From Dyella flagellata (GTDB lineage Bacteria > Pseudomonadota > Gammaproteobacteria > Xanthomonadales > Rhodanobacteraceae): a stretch of DNA of 64,000 nt. Shown here piece after piece: positions 24,801 through 32,609 of this stretch (positions within the stretch are counted from its first letter, which is position 1; every line of letters begins with the position of its first letter). The notes under the pieces are model-generated. The model was not told the origin of the DNA and did no database searches. It worked only from the letters and a program-made list of their open reading frames with translations. The translations under genes were made by a program, and so were the position numbers. The stretch is from contig NZ_BSOA01000043.1 of NCBI RefSeq assembly GCF_030160275.1, positions 1 to 64,000 on the forward strand, read 5' to 3'.

Positions 24801-26276
24801 TTGAGTAACCAGGGCGGCACCTTGCTGTTCGGCTACGACCCGGCTACGGGACAGAGCACCAAGCTGATGGTGAGCGGTGCGGCCAATGTAGGCGGCATGA
24901 CGTTGTCGTTGCTGCCGCTATCGGTCGCACCTCTGAACTTCTACCGCGACTACAACCTGATCAGCGCGACAAGTGTCAGCGGACAATTCGTCAATGCCAG
25001 CAGCCAGTCGGGCACCTCGGCCTGGGTCGATGTCAATGCGCTCAAACCTACTGCCGGGGGCGCTACCCCGACCGCAATGAGCACCCAACCCGCCGAGCTG
25101 GCTCGTGTGGACTATTCCAGCAACCTGATGCTGGAAATGCTGCGCCCGCTGGATTGGACCGTTGGCAGTGGCAACCGCAACCAGCTTGCGGTAGGTCAGG
25201 CTTTGAACAGCTTGCAATACAGCGCGCCATCGGATTTCCTCAGCACGCTCAATGGCGTTGCCAGCGGTAACGTGCCTGCCAATCTTGAAGCCATGTCCGG
25301 CGAGAGCAGCGTGGCGGCGGTACGTGGTATCAATCTGCTTGGCGACCGCTTTATCGGCACAGTCAGCACGCAGATGAATGCTCCGGGCTGCCGGGAAGAC
25401 GATCGCGATGAAGCGATCTGTCAGCCGCTGGGCAAGGAGCTTGGCGACCATCGCCTGTGGGCCGAGGCCTTCGGCCTGGCCTCCAGCCTGCACGGCGAAT
25501 TTCAGTCCAACGATTTCAGCGGCGGCGGCGTCGCGCTCGGCACCGAAGTCGCGCTCGGCCAGGACGCCAAGATCGGCGGCGCGCTTGGTTATGGACATGT
25601 GTCCACCAGCACGCCCGTACTATCTTCTGAGGTGCGCGCACACTACGGCATGCTGGCGGTCTACGCGAATTACCGGCATGCAGCATGGTTTATCGGCGGC
25701 GTGCTGAGTCATGACGATGGCTGGAGCTACGCCGACCGCAGCATCCATCTGGGCGCAGGCGGTGTGCAAGGCGTCACCGGCAAGCCCGACTCATCGTCAA
25801 CGGCATTGCAGGTCAACACGGGTTTCGACTTCCGCTTCACTCATGATTGGTTCGTGCAACCGTATGCCAATCTGCTCGCAGCCCGCTCTTCGCAGCAAGC
25901 GTATAGCGAATACGGTGCGGGCGATCTATCGCTGGCTTACAGCGGCATCAGGCAGAGCCGTGAGCAGGGTGAACTGGGATTCAAGCTAGGCAGAACGTTG
26001 CGCTTCGGCGAATCGATGGCCACACCCTACATCGGTCTCTCCGAAACGACGACGTGGGGTAATCGCCAGCCTGACGCGCAGGTCAGCTTCATCGACGCGC
26101 CAGCGACCAGCTTTGTCATTCGCGGCAACCGCATGCCCCGCGCCTGGTTGAGCGGGCAAGCGGGGGTGCGCATGACGCTAAGCAAGTCGGTAGTATTGGC
26201 GGTGAGTTATCAGGGCGTGCTCCACAGCCAGCTTCGTGATGACGGTTTCAATGCAGACTTGTCCTGGCAGTTCTGA
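21840..26276 (+). CDS. Autotransporter with Asp-box propeller passenger
   Basis: 1478 residues starting at TTG (GGGAGAG 5 bases upstream); signal peptide to about residue 29. The passenger (30-880) has repeated Asp-box motifs (SGDGGKSW, SSNGGQSW, STDGGKTF, SDDAGKTW, TDGGKTA), indicating a sortilin/sialidase-like beta-propeller. Around 915-970 lies an autotransporter-associated beta-strand repeat (GTGTLTINGAASYTGGSTIN). The C-terminal 270 residues form the translocation barrel ending in SWQF. This is type V secretion; the propeller should be displayed or released. Asp-box propellers include glycosidases and binding proteins; catalytic residues were not identified, so binding or carbohydrate hydrolysis are both open. 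Confidence 0.9.
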   Translation: MKHRISSAPKLLAAMIVAALCLPMPGHTQTFTPAGPAGETGPWWAMNGADLPGAGQPTTSVPYYGTQSGAIQALAVDPFNTNLMLAGSPNGGIFRSGDGGKSWSPMIDKMGSLSIGGFNFDLTDPTGMTVVAGIANVSSGATDAYITEFGGVTNQGLLYSSNGGQSWSHIGQGVLPNLSMLNVAARGQVIMAAGFEEEKANTSASGLYRSTDGGKTFARVDQVTGSGLPPGPTSALVADPKDPNRFYVGVTGTSNTAVYTSDDAGKTWSLIFSAANANGAINATTKTMLRLAAGPNGSVAVGIVNTDAGQLASAFLSQNNGKSWSDLSVALAANTISNNGAPSPPGSNPRDGGDDLSNQDALRQQLAQIGEISPGLTVNPGGQAYIHSVLAIDPNHPNVVYLAGDRVGSYGPAGWSAAAMRVALNVDGSITYAPLTDAFTADNSSVHPDCRAMTFDANGDLLMGTDGGVYYRSNPTSVNGVWRGLNYGRQALEIYNLGLDPNTGLIAAAAQDNGAAMQSNINRAVYTTLVTGDGTVATVNGLSTPGYSYTYLSGQYLGQLTRFTTDAKGNFVHTAPWTDSNNKLIANLPVSTDIYFAPDQGNVFKTTQLSWMPANTPTVQVDSTTTLFINPFKLNNIDKSLIATPVQPGVLVAQDNFKVAPTPYTAGDTQCANGCFQVLPSHYAGASGWTNALDFGTHDNTYALLAGSFGKWVWNSNQWSWVMLFASTGTSLNTINLQPVFSYPQAKGAPEAVLFDPRSQNRFFAAAPGYYYLYSTTDGGKTAQDLSVHFPVNFTRPAALGFISSNGVNALLVGGLNNFDNAGNPLVVADSDASGNLSNWRRFGNGLPNAQVKAIDYEARIDAMAIGTFGRGAWMLYDVTSNFADATVLQFGLANNDSNPDAALLFGNRPLIKYGTGTLTINGAASYTGGSTINSGVMLLNGSVLNDVNVASAGVLTGNGSLSGRLNVQGGLVVPGSISGTTLSAGSLSNQGGTLLFGYDPATGQSTKLMVSGAANVGGMTLSLLPLSVAPLNFYRDYNLISATSVSGQFVNASSQSGTSAWVDVNALKPTAGGATPTAMSTQPAELARVDYSSNLMLEMLRPLDWTVGSGNRNQLAVGQALNSLQYSAPSDFLSTLNGVASGNVPANLEAMSGESSVAAVRGINLLGDRFIGTVSTQMNAPGCREDDRDEAICQPLGKELGDHRLWAEAFGLASSLHGEFQSNDFSGGGVALGTEVALGQDAKIGGALGYGHVSTSTPVLSSEVRAHYGMLAVYANYRHAAWFIGGVLSHDDGWSYADRSIHLGAGGVQGVTGKPDSSSTALQVNTGFDFRFTHDWFVQPYANLLAARSSQQAYSEYGAGDLSLAYSGIRQSREQGELGFKLGRTLRFGESMATPYIGLSETTTWGNRQPDAQVSFIDAPATSFVIRGNRMPRAWLSGQAGVRMTLSKSVVLAVSYQGVLHSQLRDDGFNADLSWQF

Positions 26277-26292
26277 CCGGCTGCCGGAGCGC

Positions 26293-26360
26293 GTAGGCTG
26301 GGATGCTAATCGCAGCTTCCATACGGTATGGGAGATGCTGGGATTGTCATCCCAGCCTAC
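26293..26360. repeat. REP pair
   Basis: Inverted pair beginning GTAGGCTGGGATG and ending CATCCCAGCCTAC, 17 bp after the autotransporter stop. The left half carries a substitution (AATCGCAGC). Confidence 0.85.
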
Positions 26361-26430
26361 ACGCAAGCTGCGCCCCACAAAGCCGGAGTACCTCCGGCTT
26401 TGTCCCATTATTGGCGGGAATTTTCTGCAG

Positions 26431-27522
26431 TCAGTTCGATTCCGTGAACTGGATCGACGGTAAAGCACCGCCGGATGAACCTTGCGATGCCGTGCAAGCA
26501 CCGAGATTCAAGTTATTGGTTTCCCCCGTAGTGCCTGCGTTTGCAAGGCATGTTGGTGCATTCGTAGTCCCATCGTTGACGGCAAGATTCACCGTGATGG
26601 ACGTGCCACTATTGAAAGTCGCGGCCGATCCGCCGCCGTTGCCGACCACATTGAACTCCGACTGGCTCCACCACGACGAAAGGCTGACGGTGGTGTCAGG
26701 TTCGCTGGCGGAATAGGCGTCCGTTCCATAGGTGAAGGTTGCCGTGTCGTTTCCGTTCGATGACGCCACCCCTGATAGTGTCAAACTGGCTAGCTGCGTT
26801 GCATCAGCTGAAGGTACGTTGGTAGCTTGGCTATTGACGTAACACGATCCCTGATAATCGTTCCAGCCGGCGGGGCAGCCGCTGGTGCTGTAGTCCTGCG
26901 CCGAGGGAAATACCCAGTTTTGGATGAATACCTGCGCTTGCCCAGCTGCGCCGCCGTAGTTGGTGGCGTACACGAATTGCTCCCACACCTGGCACTGCGC
27001 ATAACCAAAGCTAGAACAAGCTGTCGAAGACGAGTTGATGTCGGTATTGAGTTGCAATGTGTAGTCGTTTGCTCCACGCGCTCCGCTCTCTGAAGTAACG
27101 CCCGCCACTTGAGGAAAGCTTCCCACTGCCGACATCGTGGTATTCGTGGTTTGTGCTGCATAATCTGCGCCGTTACCGGCCGTATCGGCAGGCTCGCTCA
27201 TCAAGCTCCGGATACCGTCGATTCGCTTGGCGGCGGATCCAAACTTCCGCGCCGTGGCGGATCGATAAACTGGCGCTTCCCCACAGACAACCCTATGCCA
27301 AATAAGGCTGGGATAAGAGGCATGGAAGCATCCGTCGGTGGGCGGTGGCAGATGTTTGATCGACTTGTGCCAGCCTTCCAGTGCTTCCTTGTTTGCTTGT
27401 GCGCGCATGTCATGAATCGACGAGGCTGCGACGGCGAGGGGAAGAGCTGCTGCGGTGAGAAGGCCGGTAAGAGTCGCGGCCAATGCCAGGTGACGAACGC
27501 GGAACGGAGTTTTTGCTCGCAT
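26431..27522 (-). CDS. Secreted protein, GCFxxSYP family paralog A
   Basis: 363 residues, no recognised domain. A signal peptide spans about 1-33 (LTGLLTAAALPLAVAA). A short region with DGCFHASYPSLIW and a following VxC precedes a beta-rich, Ser/Thr/Asn-rich body. The end is conserved among paralogs: GETNNLNLGACTASQG and LPSIQFTESN. AAGGAG lies upstream of the ATG. Paralogs are the intact gene at 34979-36094 and a 3' remnant at 32015-32176. A palindromic CCTAGG site sits about 260 bp upstream. Two of the three copies flank an S53 protease gene, which suggests, without proof, a functional link. Confidence 0.7.
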   Translation of the reverse strand: MRAKTPFRVRHLALAATLTGLLTAAALPLAVAASSIHDMRAQANKEALEGWHKSIKHLPPPTDGCFHASYPSLIWHRVVCGEAPVYRSATARKFGSAAKRIDGIRSLMSEPADTAGNGADYAAQTTNTTMSAVGSFPQVAGVTSESGARGANDYTLQLNTDINSSSTACSSFGYAQCQVWEQFVYATNYGGAAGQAQVFIQNWVFPSAQDYSTSGCPAGWNDYQGSCYVNSQATNVPSADATQLASLTLSGVASSNGNDTATFTYGTDAYSASEPDTTVSLSSWWSQSEFNVVGNGGGSAATFNSGTSITVNLAVNDGTTNAPTCLANAGTTGETNNLNLGACTASQGSSGGALPSIQFTESN

Positions 27523-27780
27523 GGATGGCTCCTTGGATGGTAAACGTTGGGTTTTTCTATCGAAGACCTTGAACGTAAAACCTACGAAATCAGGGCAATG
27601 CTGCCGAGAGACAGAGCTTTTTCTGTCAACGCCGAGGCTCCTGGCAATATCCCCAAGCGGCTTGGCCGATCACGAGATGCCGAAGCGGAGCAGGGTGCAG
27701 GCAATCCGCTCGATGCATGGGCGTGTCATGTGCGCATGGCTAACCGCTTTTATGACAACGCGGCAATTGTGGCTGTCCCT
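27523..27780. other. Leader region of paralog A, no gene supported
   Basis: A 79-codon plus-strand open frame spans most of this stretch but has no ribosome site and covers the expected promoter/leader of the minus-strand gene, so I did not call it. Positions 27801-27978, beyond the palindrome, also hold no gene. Confidence 0.35.
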
Positions 27781-27800
27781 ACCTAGGAGATCGCCTAGGT
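27781..27800. promoter_or_regulatory. CCTAGG inverted-repeat operator, copy 1
   Basis: ACCTAGG and CCTAGGT form a perfect inverted repeat around a 6-bp AGATCG spacer and are followed by GGGTG. The same arrangement (CCTAGG-N6-CCTAGGTGGGTG) recurs at 32309-32332, upstream of the remnant paralog. A 20-bp palindrome of this type is typical of a dimeric regulator site. Confidence 0.5.
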
Positions 27801-27978
27801 GGGTGTTTTTGCTCCGCGTGCGTTTGAGGTGGAAGCGACGGCTAGACTTTCGGGAATGCTTCCGATGGCGGCACTTGCCTGGGTGGCGGCCAACTGACTG
27901 CAATCCCGGCTCAGACCTTCTATCCTTAAGCGCGACCATCAAGCGTGCGTGAGTGCCTCAGGCACGCTTTCAAGAGGA

Positions 27979-28806
27979 TCATAGGCCGGAATGTTGTCGT
28001 ACCGCGGCCAATCGTTCTGCCTCCGACAGGCTCTGGCGCAGTGCGAAGGAGCGTTCGGCGTCCGCGCCGGCGAGATACATAACCTGGTTGGTGCCGTCGG
28101 TCGCCGCCGTGAAAATGACCTCGGCGATCGACGCGGCAGTGGAATAGTTGTCGCGCCGTATGGTCATCGCGGTCATGACCTTGGACAAGCTATCGCTATA
28201 GGCGTGCTCGTTGTCATGGAAGGTGCGCGCGAGCGACCTGCCGGCGAAATCGGTAGCCACTCCGCCCGGCGCCACGTATTTCGCACGGATGCCGAGCGGC
28301 GCAAGTTCGAAGGACAAGGATTCGGTAAAGCCCACCACAGCGAATTTGGTTGCGTTATAGAGAGAAAGAAAGGGCAGGGTGATCAGCCCGCCCAGCGAGG
28401 CGACATTGATGATGCTGCCGCAGCCCTGACGGCGCATCGTTGGTAGCACCGCACGAGTCACGGCAAAGATGCCATCGACATTGGTGGCGAACTGCCGGCG
28501 GATTTGTTCGTCGGTCGCCGTTTCGAAAGGACCGAACAGGCCATAGCCGGCATTGTTGACCAGCACATCGATGCGGCCGAAACGGTCTAGCGTTGCCGCG
28601 ACTGCGGTGTCGACGGAAGCGGGGTCGGTTACATCAAGCGGTAGCACGGTAACTTTAGGAAGTGCAGCTAACGGCGTGCCATCGGAAGGCTTGCGCATAG
28701 TGGCGGCGACGCGCCAGCCACGCTCGGCGAACAAAGTCGCCGCGGCTTGGCCGATGCCGCTGGAAGCACCAGTGACCAGGACTACAGGGGAGGTTACGGT
28801 CGACAT
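27979..28806 (-). CDS. Short-chain dehydrogenase/reductase
   Basis: 275 residues, classical SDR. Nucleotide-binding TGASSGIG at 12-19, NNAG motif at 84-87, catalytic S137 (NVAS), Y150 and K154 (YNATK). The substrate is unknown; the family includes oxidoreductases of alcohols, ketones and steroids. AAGGAATCGAGTC precedes the ATG. It has the same operator sequence in its leader as the adjacent TetR gene, so it is very likely the target of that repressor. Confidence 0.9.
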   Translation of the reverse strand: MSTVTSPVVLVTGASSGIGQAAATLFAERGWRVAATMRKPSDGTPLAALPKVTVLPLDVTDPASVDTAVAATLDRFGRIDVLVNNAGYGLFGPFETATDEQIRRQFATNVDGIFAVTRAVLPTMRRQGCGSIINVASLGGLITLPFLSLYNATKFAVVGFTESLSFELAPLGIRAKYVAPGGVATDFAGRSLARTFHDNEHAYSDSLSKVMTAMTIRRDNYSTAASIAEVIFTAATDGTNQVMYLAGADAERSFALRQSLSEAERLAAVRQHSGL

Positions 28807-28821
28807 GACTCGATTCCTTTT

Positions 28822-28842
28822 GGGGGAAAAAATATTCGGTTA
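28822..28842. promoter_or_regulatory. TetR operator before SDR gene
   Basis: Read on the minus strand this is TAACCGAATATTTTTTCCCC, closely matching TAACCGAAAATATTTTCCCT at 29439-29460 next to the TetR gene. It starts about 16 bp upstream of the SDR start codon. Confidence 0.6.
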
Positions 28843-28854
28843 AAAGGCAAAAAA

Positions 28855-29427
28855 TTATGCTCGGATGCCATCCCAGCAGAGCTGGAAAGCCGTCGTGCGG
28901 CTTTCTTCGGTATCGAGGATGGACTGCGCGCGAATGAGCCGTGCGGTCTCGCGAACCGAACCGACCACCAGCGAGGCCAAAAAGGGGACGGGTACCGCTT
29001 TTAGGATCTCCGCCTCCTGCCCCTCGATGAAGATCTGCGTCAGCCCGCCGCTGATCCGTGCGCTATAGCTGCGGCTTTCCTCATTCATGAAGGACGAGCC
29101 GACAAATTGCTCCATGAAGCTGACCTGGTCGTAACGCTGGAGCCGGTGATCGATCATCTTGTTCCACACCTGGCGAGCCTGCGCTTTCAGTGGTGCTGTG
29201 GGATCGACGTCGCTGCCATAGAAATCCACCGCTTCGTGCTTGGCGCGTCGAAACACTTCGTTGAACAGCGCCTCCTTGTCGGCGAAATACACATAGAGCG
29301 TACTGGTGCCGATGCCGGCCGCTTTGGCGATTTCTGTCAGGGTCAGCCCGAACAGCCCGCGTTCGGCCGCTAAGCGGCAAGTGGCAGCCACCACAGCGTC
29401 CAGTTTCTTTTCGTCTTTCGGCTTCAT
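28855..29427 (-). CDS. TetR-family repressor of SDR gene
   Basis: 190 residues from the ATG at 29427 (MKPKDEKK), which has GGAAA 5 bases upstream; a start three codons earlier would abut the operator and lacks a ribosome site. The N-terminal HTH is LTEIAKAAGIGTSTLYVYF, typical TetR. The C-terminal helical ligand domain is not assigned. It lies head-to-tail upstream of the SDR gene, 48 bp apart, with matching operator sequences in front of each gene, indicating autoregulation and SDR control. Confidence 0.88.
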   Translation of the reverse strand: MKPKDEKKLDAVVAATCRLAAERGLFGLTLTEIAKAAGIGTSTLYVYFADKEALFNEVFRRAKHEAVDFYGSDVDPTAPLKAQARQVWNKMIDHRLQRYDQVSFMEQFVGSSFMNEESRSYSARISGGLTQIFIEGQEAEILKAVPVPFLASLVVGSVRETARLIRAQSILDTEESRTTAFQLCWDGIRA

Positions 29428-29438
29428 GATTTCCATGA

Positions 29439-29460
29439 TAACCGAAAATATTTTCCCTTA
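29439..29460. promoter_or_regulatory. TetR operator before its own gene
   Basis: TAACCGAAAATATTTTCCCT contains the palindromic core GAAAATATTTTC and closely matches 28822-28842 in inverted order. It lies 11-33 bp upstream of the chosen TetR start. Confidence 0.6.
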
Positions 29461-29501
29461 AAAGAGGCTGGGCGGCCTTCCTGCTTATTCCAAATCAATA
29501 C

Positions 29502-29516
29502 TAGACGACCGGTCTA
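29502..29516. promoter_or_regulatory. TAGAC-N5-GTCTA operator (NemR-like)
   Basis: TAGACGACCGGTCTA is an inverted repeat 21 bp upstream of the second TetR gene. TAGAC/GTCTA palindromes are known for NemR-type TetR regulators. It probably controls the TetR-amidotransferase-reductase run. Confidence 0.55.
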
Positions 29517-29537
29517 TTCTTGCGTAGCCTAGTCAGC

Positions 29538-30161
29538 ATGCTACTGACTGAAAAAGCAAAGGCCACCCGCCAGCAGATCCTCGATGCGGGGATGTTGCTG
29601 GTACTGCGTAAGGGCTTCGTCGGCACCGGCCTGCAGGAAATTCTGCAGACCTCCGGTGTGCCAAAGGGCTCGTTCTATCACTACTTCCCATCCAAGGAAG
29701 ATTTCGGCTGCGCGTTATTACAGCAGTACGCAGACGACTACCGAGAGCGCCTCAATGCCATCCTGGCGCCGGGAACGGGCAGTGGCCGTGATCGCCTCAT
29801 GTGTTACTGGCAAGCCTGGCTCGAAGCATCGGGCCAAGACCCCTGGGGTGAGAACTGCCTGGTGGTGAAACTGGCGGCCGAAGTATCGGATTTGTCCGAG
29901 AGCATGCGCTGCGTGTTGAACGCCGGGGTGGAAGAACTGCAGGCGCGAATTGCCGCGGTGATCAGCGAAGGACGGGAAGATGGCTCGTTGCCGTCCGGCG
30001 CGTCATCGCTGGCTGTTGCGCGGGTGCTCTATCAGATGTGGTTGGGGGCGGCGCTGCTAGCCAAGCTGGGCCAGAACAAGGCCCCGCTGCAGCACGCGAT
30101 GCTCGCGACCGAACACTTGCTGGCGTGCGATGGCACGGTAACCAGCTCTACTCAAGATTAA
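29538..30161 (+). CDS. TetR-family regulator (NemR-like)
   Basis: 207 residues from the ATG at 29538 (TTG at 29520 is an alternative; neither has a clear ribosome site). HTH: LQEILQTSGVPKGSFYHYF, followed by the TetR C-terminal domain with WLEASGQDP and two Cys (C113, C126 by this start) that could sense electrophiles as in NemR. It is followed 25 bp later by a DJ-1/PfpI protein and then a medium-chain reductase, a common reactive-electrophile defence arrangement. Confidence 0.85.
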   Translation: MLLTEKAKATRQQILDAGMLLVLRKGFVGTGLQEILQTSGVPKGSFYHYFPSKEDFGCALLQQYADDYRERLNAILAPGTGSGRDRLMCYWQAWLEASGQDPWGENCLVVKLAAEVSDLSESMRCVLNAGVEELQARIAAVISEGREDGSLPSGASSLAVARVLYQMWLGAALLAKLGQNKAPLQHAMLATEHLLACDGTVTSSTQD

Positions 30162-30186
30162 TTTGAATTAGCACAAAGGGAATATC

Positions 30187-30864
30187 GTGAAAATCCTGAT
30201 CGTACTGACTTCGCATGACCGCCTCGGCGATACCGGCCACAAGACGGGCTTCTGGCTGGAGGAGTTCGCCGCTCCGTATTACGTGTTCAAGGATGCCGGC
30301 GCGCAGATCACGCTGGCATCGCCGGCCGGTGGTCAGCCGCCGCTGGACCCCAAAAGTGATGAGCCCGGCGCGCAGACGCCAGCTACCGGCCGTTTTCGCT
30401 CCGACCTGGACGCGCAGAAGCAGTTGGCGACAACGGTAAAGCTGGCTTCGATCAACGTTGCCGAGTTCGACGCCGTGTTCTACCCGGGTGGCCACGGTCC
30501 GCTTTGGGATCTGTCAGAAGATGCTGCCTCGATCGCACTCATCGAATCCGTCGAGCGCGCTGGCAAGCCGTTAGGACTGGTCTGTCATGCGCCAGGTGCC
30601 TTGCTCAAGACGCGTGCAGAAGACGGTCGGCCGCTGATTGCCGGCCGCAAGGTGACGGGCTTTTCCAACAGCGAAGAGGCTGCTGTCGGACTGACCAGCG
30701 TCGTGCCGTTCCTGATCGAAGACGAATTTCAGCGCCTTGGCGGCCGCTACGAGAAGGGCGCGGATTGGCAATCCCACGTGGTGACTGACGGGAACCTTGT
30801 CACCGGCCAGAATCCGGCCAGTTCCGAAGCTGCAGCTAAGGCCTTGCTCGCGCTGCTGGCGTGA
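30187..30864 (+). CDS. DJ-1/PfpI (type 1 amidotransferase-like) protein
   Basis: 225 residues starting at GTG with AAAGGGA upstream. DJ-1/PfpI fold with the nucleophile elbow GLVCHAPGALL (Cys in VCHAPG) and the glycine-rich FYPGGHGPLWDL before it. Relatives act as glyoxalase III/deglycase-like enzymes or chaperones (HchA/Hsp31 type). Placed between a NemR-like regulator and an MDR oxidoreductase, so detoxification of reactive carbonyls is the likeliest role. Confidence 0.88.
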   Translation: MKILIVLTSHDRLGDTGHKTGFWLEEFAAPYYVFKDAGAQITLASPAGGQPPLDPKSDEPGAQTPATGRFRSDLDAQKQLATTVKLASINVAEFDAVFYPGGHGPLWDLSEDAASIALIESVERAGKPLGLVCHAPGALLKTRAEDGRPLIAGRKVTGFSNSEEAAVGLTSVVPFLIEDEFQRLGGRYEKGADWQSHVVTDGNLVTGQNPASSEAAAKALLALLA

Positions 30865-30941
30865 TTCGCCACACAGCGTGATTCAAACGCCAAGCTTGCT
30901 TGCGGGCGACGTTCATTCAATCTTTTATAAGGAGTGCACTC

Positions 30942-31919
30942 ATGCGCAGTGCAAGCTATGCCGCGTTTGGCGAACCCAGCGAAGTTCTCGCCTTGAACGA
31001 TAGTCCCGTGCCGCAACCCGGTGCGGGACAGGTTCGGATACGAACCGTCCTGTCGCCTATTCACAATCATGATCTATGGACCATTCGTGGTCAGTATGGC
31101 TACAAGCCGCAACTACCCGCCATCGGCGGTACCGAAGCGACGGGCATTGTTGACGCATTGGGCGAGGGCGTGCAGGGCGTTGCGCTCGGGCAACGTGTTG
31201 CAGTGGCATCCGTGCAAGGCACCTGGGCAGACTATTTCCTGGCCCCTGCGCAAGGACTGGTGCCGGTTCCGGAGGTCGTTACGGACGAGGTGGCGGCGCA
31301 ACTGATCGCCATGCCGTTCAGCGCGGTCTCCTTGCTGGAATACCTGGAGGTCAAACGCGGCGACTGGATCATCCAGAACACCGCCAACGGTGCGGTCGGC
31401 AAAACGCTGGCAACGCTTGCGAAGTCGCGCGGTATCCACGTCATCAACCTGGTGCGGCGCGACGCGGGCGTGGATGAACTCGCTGCGTTGGGTATAGATC
31501 ATGTCGTGTCGACCGCTCAGGAAGGCTGGAAGAAGACGGTGCGCTCGATCGCTGCAGGCGCGCCAATCCGTGCGGCAGTCGATTCCATCGGTGGCAGCGC
31601 CAGCGACGATCTGCTGGCACTGCTAGGCGAAAACGGCGTGTTGGTGTCTTTTGGCAGCATGACGGGCGAACCGATGCAAATTTCGCCGGGCAACCTGATC
31701 TTCAAGCACACCACCGTCAAGGGCTTCTGGGCTACCAAGGTCAATGCCGCCATGTCTGCGGAGACCAGGCAGCGGTTGTTCGCAGAGCTGCTGGGCCTTG
31801 CCGCCGGAGGTGAGCTGAAACTGCCCGTCGATAGCGTTTACGACCTTGCAGATGCCGCTAAAGCAGCGGCCGCAAGCATGCATCCTGGGCGCAAGGGCAA
31901 GGTGCTGCTGCGCCCGTGA
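30942..31919 (+). CDS. MDR zinc-type/quinone oxidoreductase, copy 1
   Basis: 325 residues from the ATG at 30942, preceded by AAGGAG; the in-frame upstream extension is rejected. Medium-chain dehydrogenase/reductase with a GroES-like N-terminus and a Rossmann domain (NGAVGKTLATLAKSRGIHVI). The usual structural and catalytic zinc ligands are not evident, fitting the NADPH-dependent quinone/enoyl reductase branch. A close paralog is at 39086-40063; most residues are identical by eye. Probably co-transcribed with the two genes before it. Confidence 0.88.
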   Translation: MRSASYAAFGEPSEVLALNDSPVPQPGAGQVRIRTVLSPIHNHDLWTIRGQYGYKPQLPAIGGTEATGIVDALGEGVQGVALGQRVAVASVQGTWADYFLAPAQGLVPVPEVVTDEVAAQLIAMPFSAVSLLEYLEVKRGDWIIQNTANGAVGKTLATLAKSRGIHVINLVRRDAGVDELAALGIDHVVSTAQEGWKKTVRSIAAGAPIRAAVDSIGGSASDDLLALLGENGVLVSFGSMTGEPMQISPGNLIFKHTTVKGFWATKVNAAMSAETRQRLFAELLGLAAGGELKLPVDSVYDLADAAKAAAASMHPGRKGKVLLRP

Positions 31920-31941
31920 TGCGATGCCTGGCTTTGTAATC

Positions 31942-32007
31942 GTAGGCTGAGATGCCAATCCCAGCTTGCTCTGCGGTGCCCGGGTGCTGGGAGTGTCATC
32001 CCAGCCT
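31942..32007. repeat. REP pair, partly degenerate
   Basis: Begins GTAGGCTGAGATG and ends CATCCCAGCCTT; both outer ends have drifted. Located 22 bp after the MDR gene stop and 8 bp from the end of the remnant paralog. Confidence 0.75.
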
Positions 32008-32014
32008 TGTTCTT

Positions 32015-32176
32015 TCAGTTCGATTCGGTAAATTGAATCGATGGCAAGGCGCCACTGGGCGAACCTCGGGATGCCGTGCAAGCGCCGAGATTCAAATTAT
32101 TGGTTTCCCCAGTGATGCCTGCGTTGGAAAGGCACGTCGGCGCATTCGTCATCCCGTCATTGACGGCGAGGGTCAG
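32015..32176 (-). pseudogene. 3' remnant of GCFxxSYP family (paralog B)
   Basis: The last 53 codons (LAVNDGMTNAPTCLSNAG onward to LPSIQFTESN) match the C-terminus of paralog A almost residue for residue, but everything upstream is gone and replaced by unrelated sequence. The open frame continues upstream without homology. It appears to be a deletion or recombination relic. Confidence 0.75.
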
Positions 32177-32308
32177 CACTGAATGACGAAGGTTGAACAG
32201 GGGTTTTACTTGCATATATCGCATATCGCATAGAAAAGGGCGTCGCCAGGCAAAGCGGTGGCGTGCTCTGGCTTTGTCATAAGGGTGGTTTTTCAATGAT
32301 GTCGCCAG

Positions 32309-32326
32309 CCTAGGGTTTTCCCTAGG
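32309..32326. promoter_or_regulatory. CCTAGG inverted-repeat operator, copy 2
   Basis: CCTAGGGTTTTCCCTAGG is a perfect palindrome followed by TGGGTG, the same layout as 27781-27800. It survives upstream of the remnant paralog and about 284 bp before the S53 gene, so it may serve either direction. Confidence 0.5.
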
Positions 32327-32377
32327 TGGGTGATTCCTTTTTTTATTCGTTCATTATCAGCGTGGGGATCGCATTTG

Positions 32378-32407
32378 GACGTCTAAATAATTCTAAATTT
32401 AGACGTC
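32378..32407. promoter_or_regulatory. GACGTCTAAAT inverted repeat
   Basis: GACGTCTAAAT (32378-32388) and ATTTAGACGTC (32397-32407) form an 11-bp inverted repeat with an 8-nt spacer, about 200 bp upstream of the S53 gene. It could be an operator. A related AAGACGTCTT palindrome occurs at 37326-37335. The rest of 32177-32609 holds no gene. Confidence 0.45.
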
Positions 32408-32609
32408 TAGATTATTGCGTGTGGTTTGTCGAGATGGTTAAGGCAAGTCAGGTTTGCCGCGTCATGTAGTCACGTCGGACCTTGATGGCGGCGCGACGAC
32501 TTATCCATTCCTTATGACAGAGAGGTAACTAAGACGCCTGTATGGACAGGCTGGCAATTCCATCACAGGGGGACTCGCTTTCTCATTTAAATCTCAAGGG
32601 AGAAAAGAC

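Noticed and set aside
27547-27786. 79-codon plus-strand frame between paralog A and the SDR gene
   Set aside because: No ribosome site, overlaps the likely promoter of the minus-strand gene.
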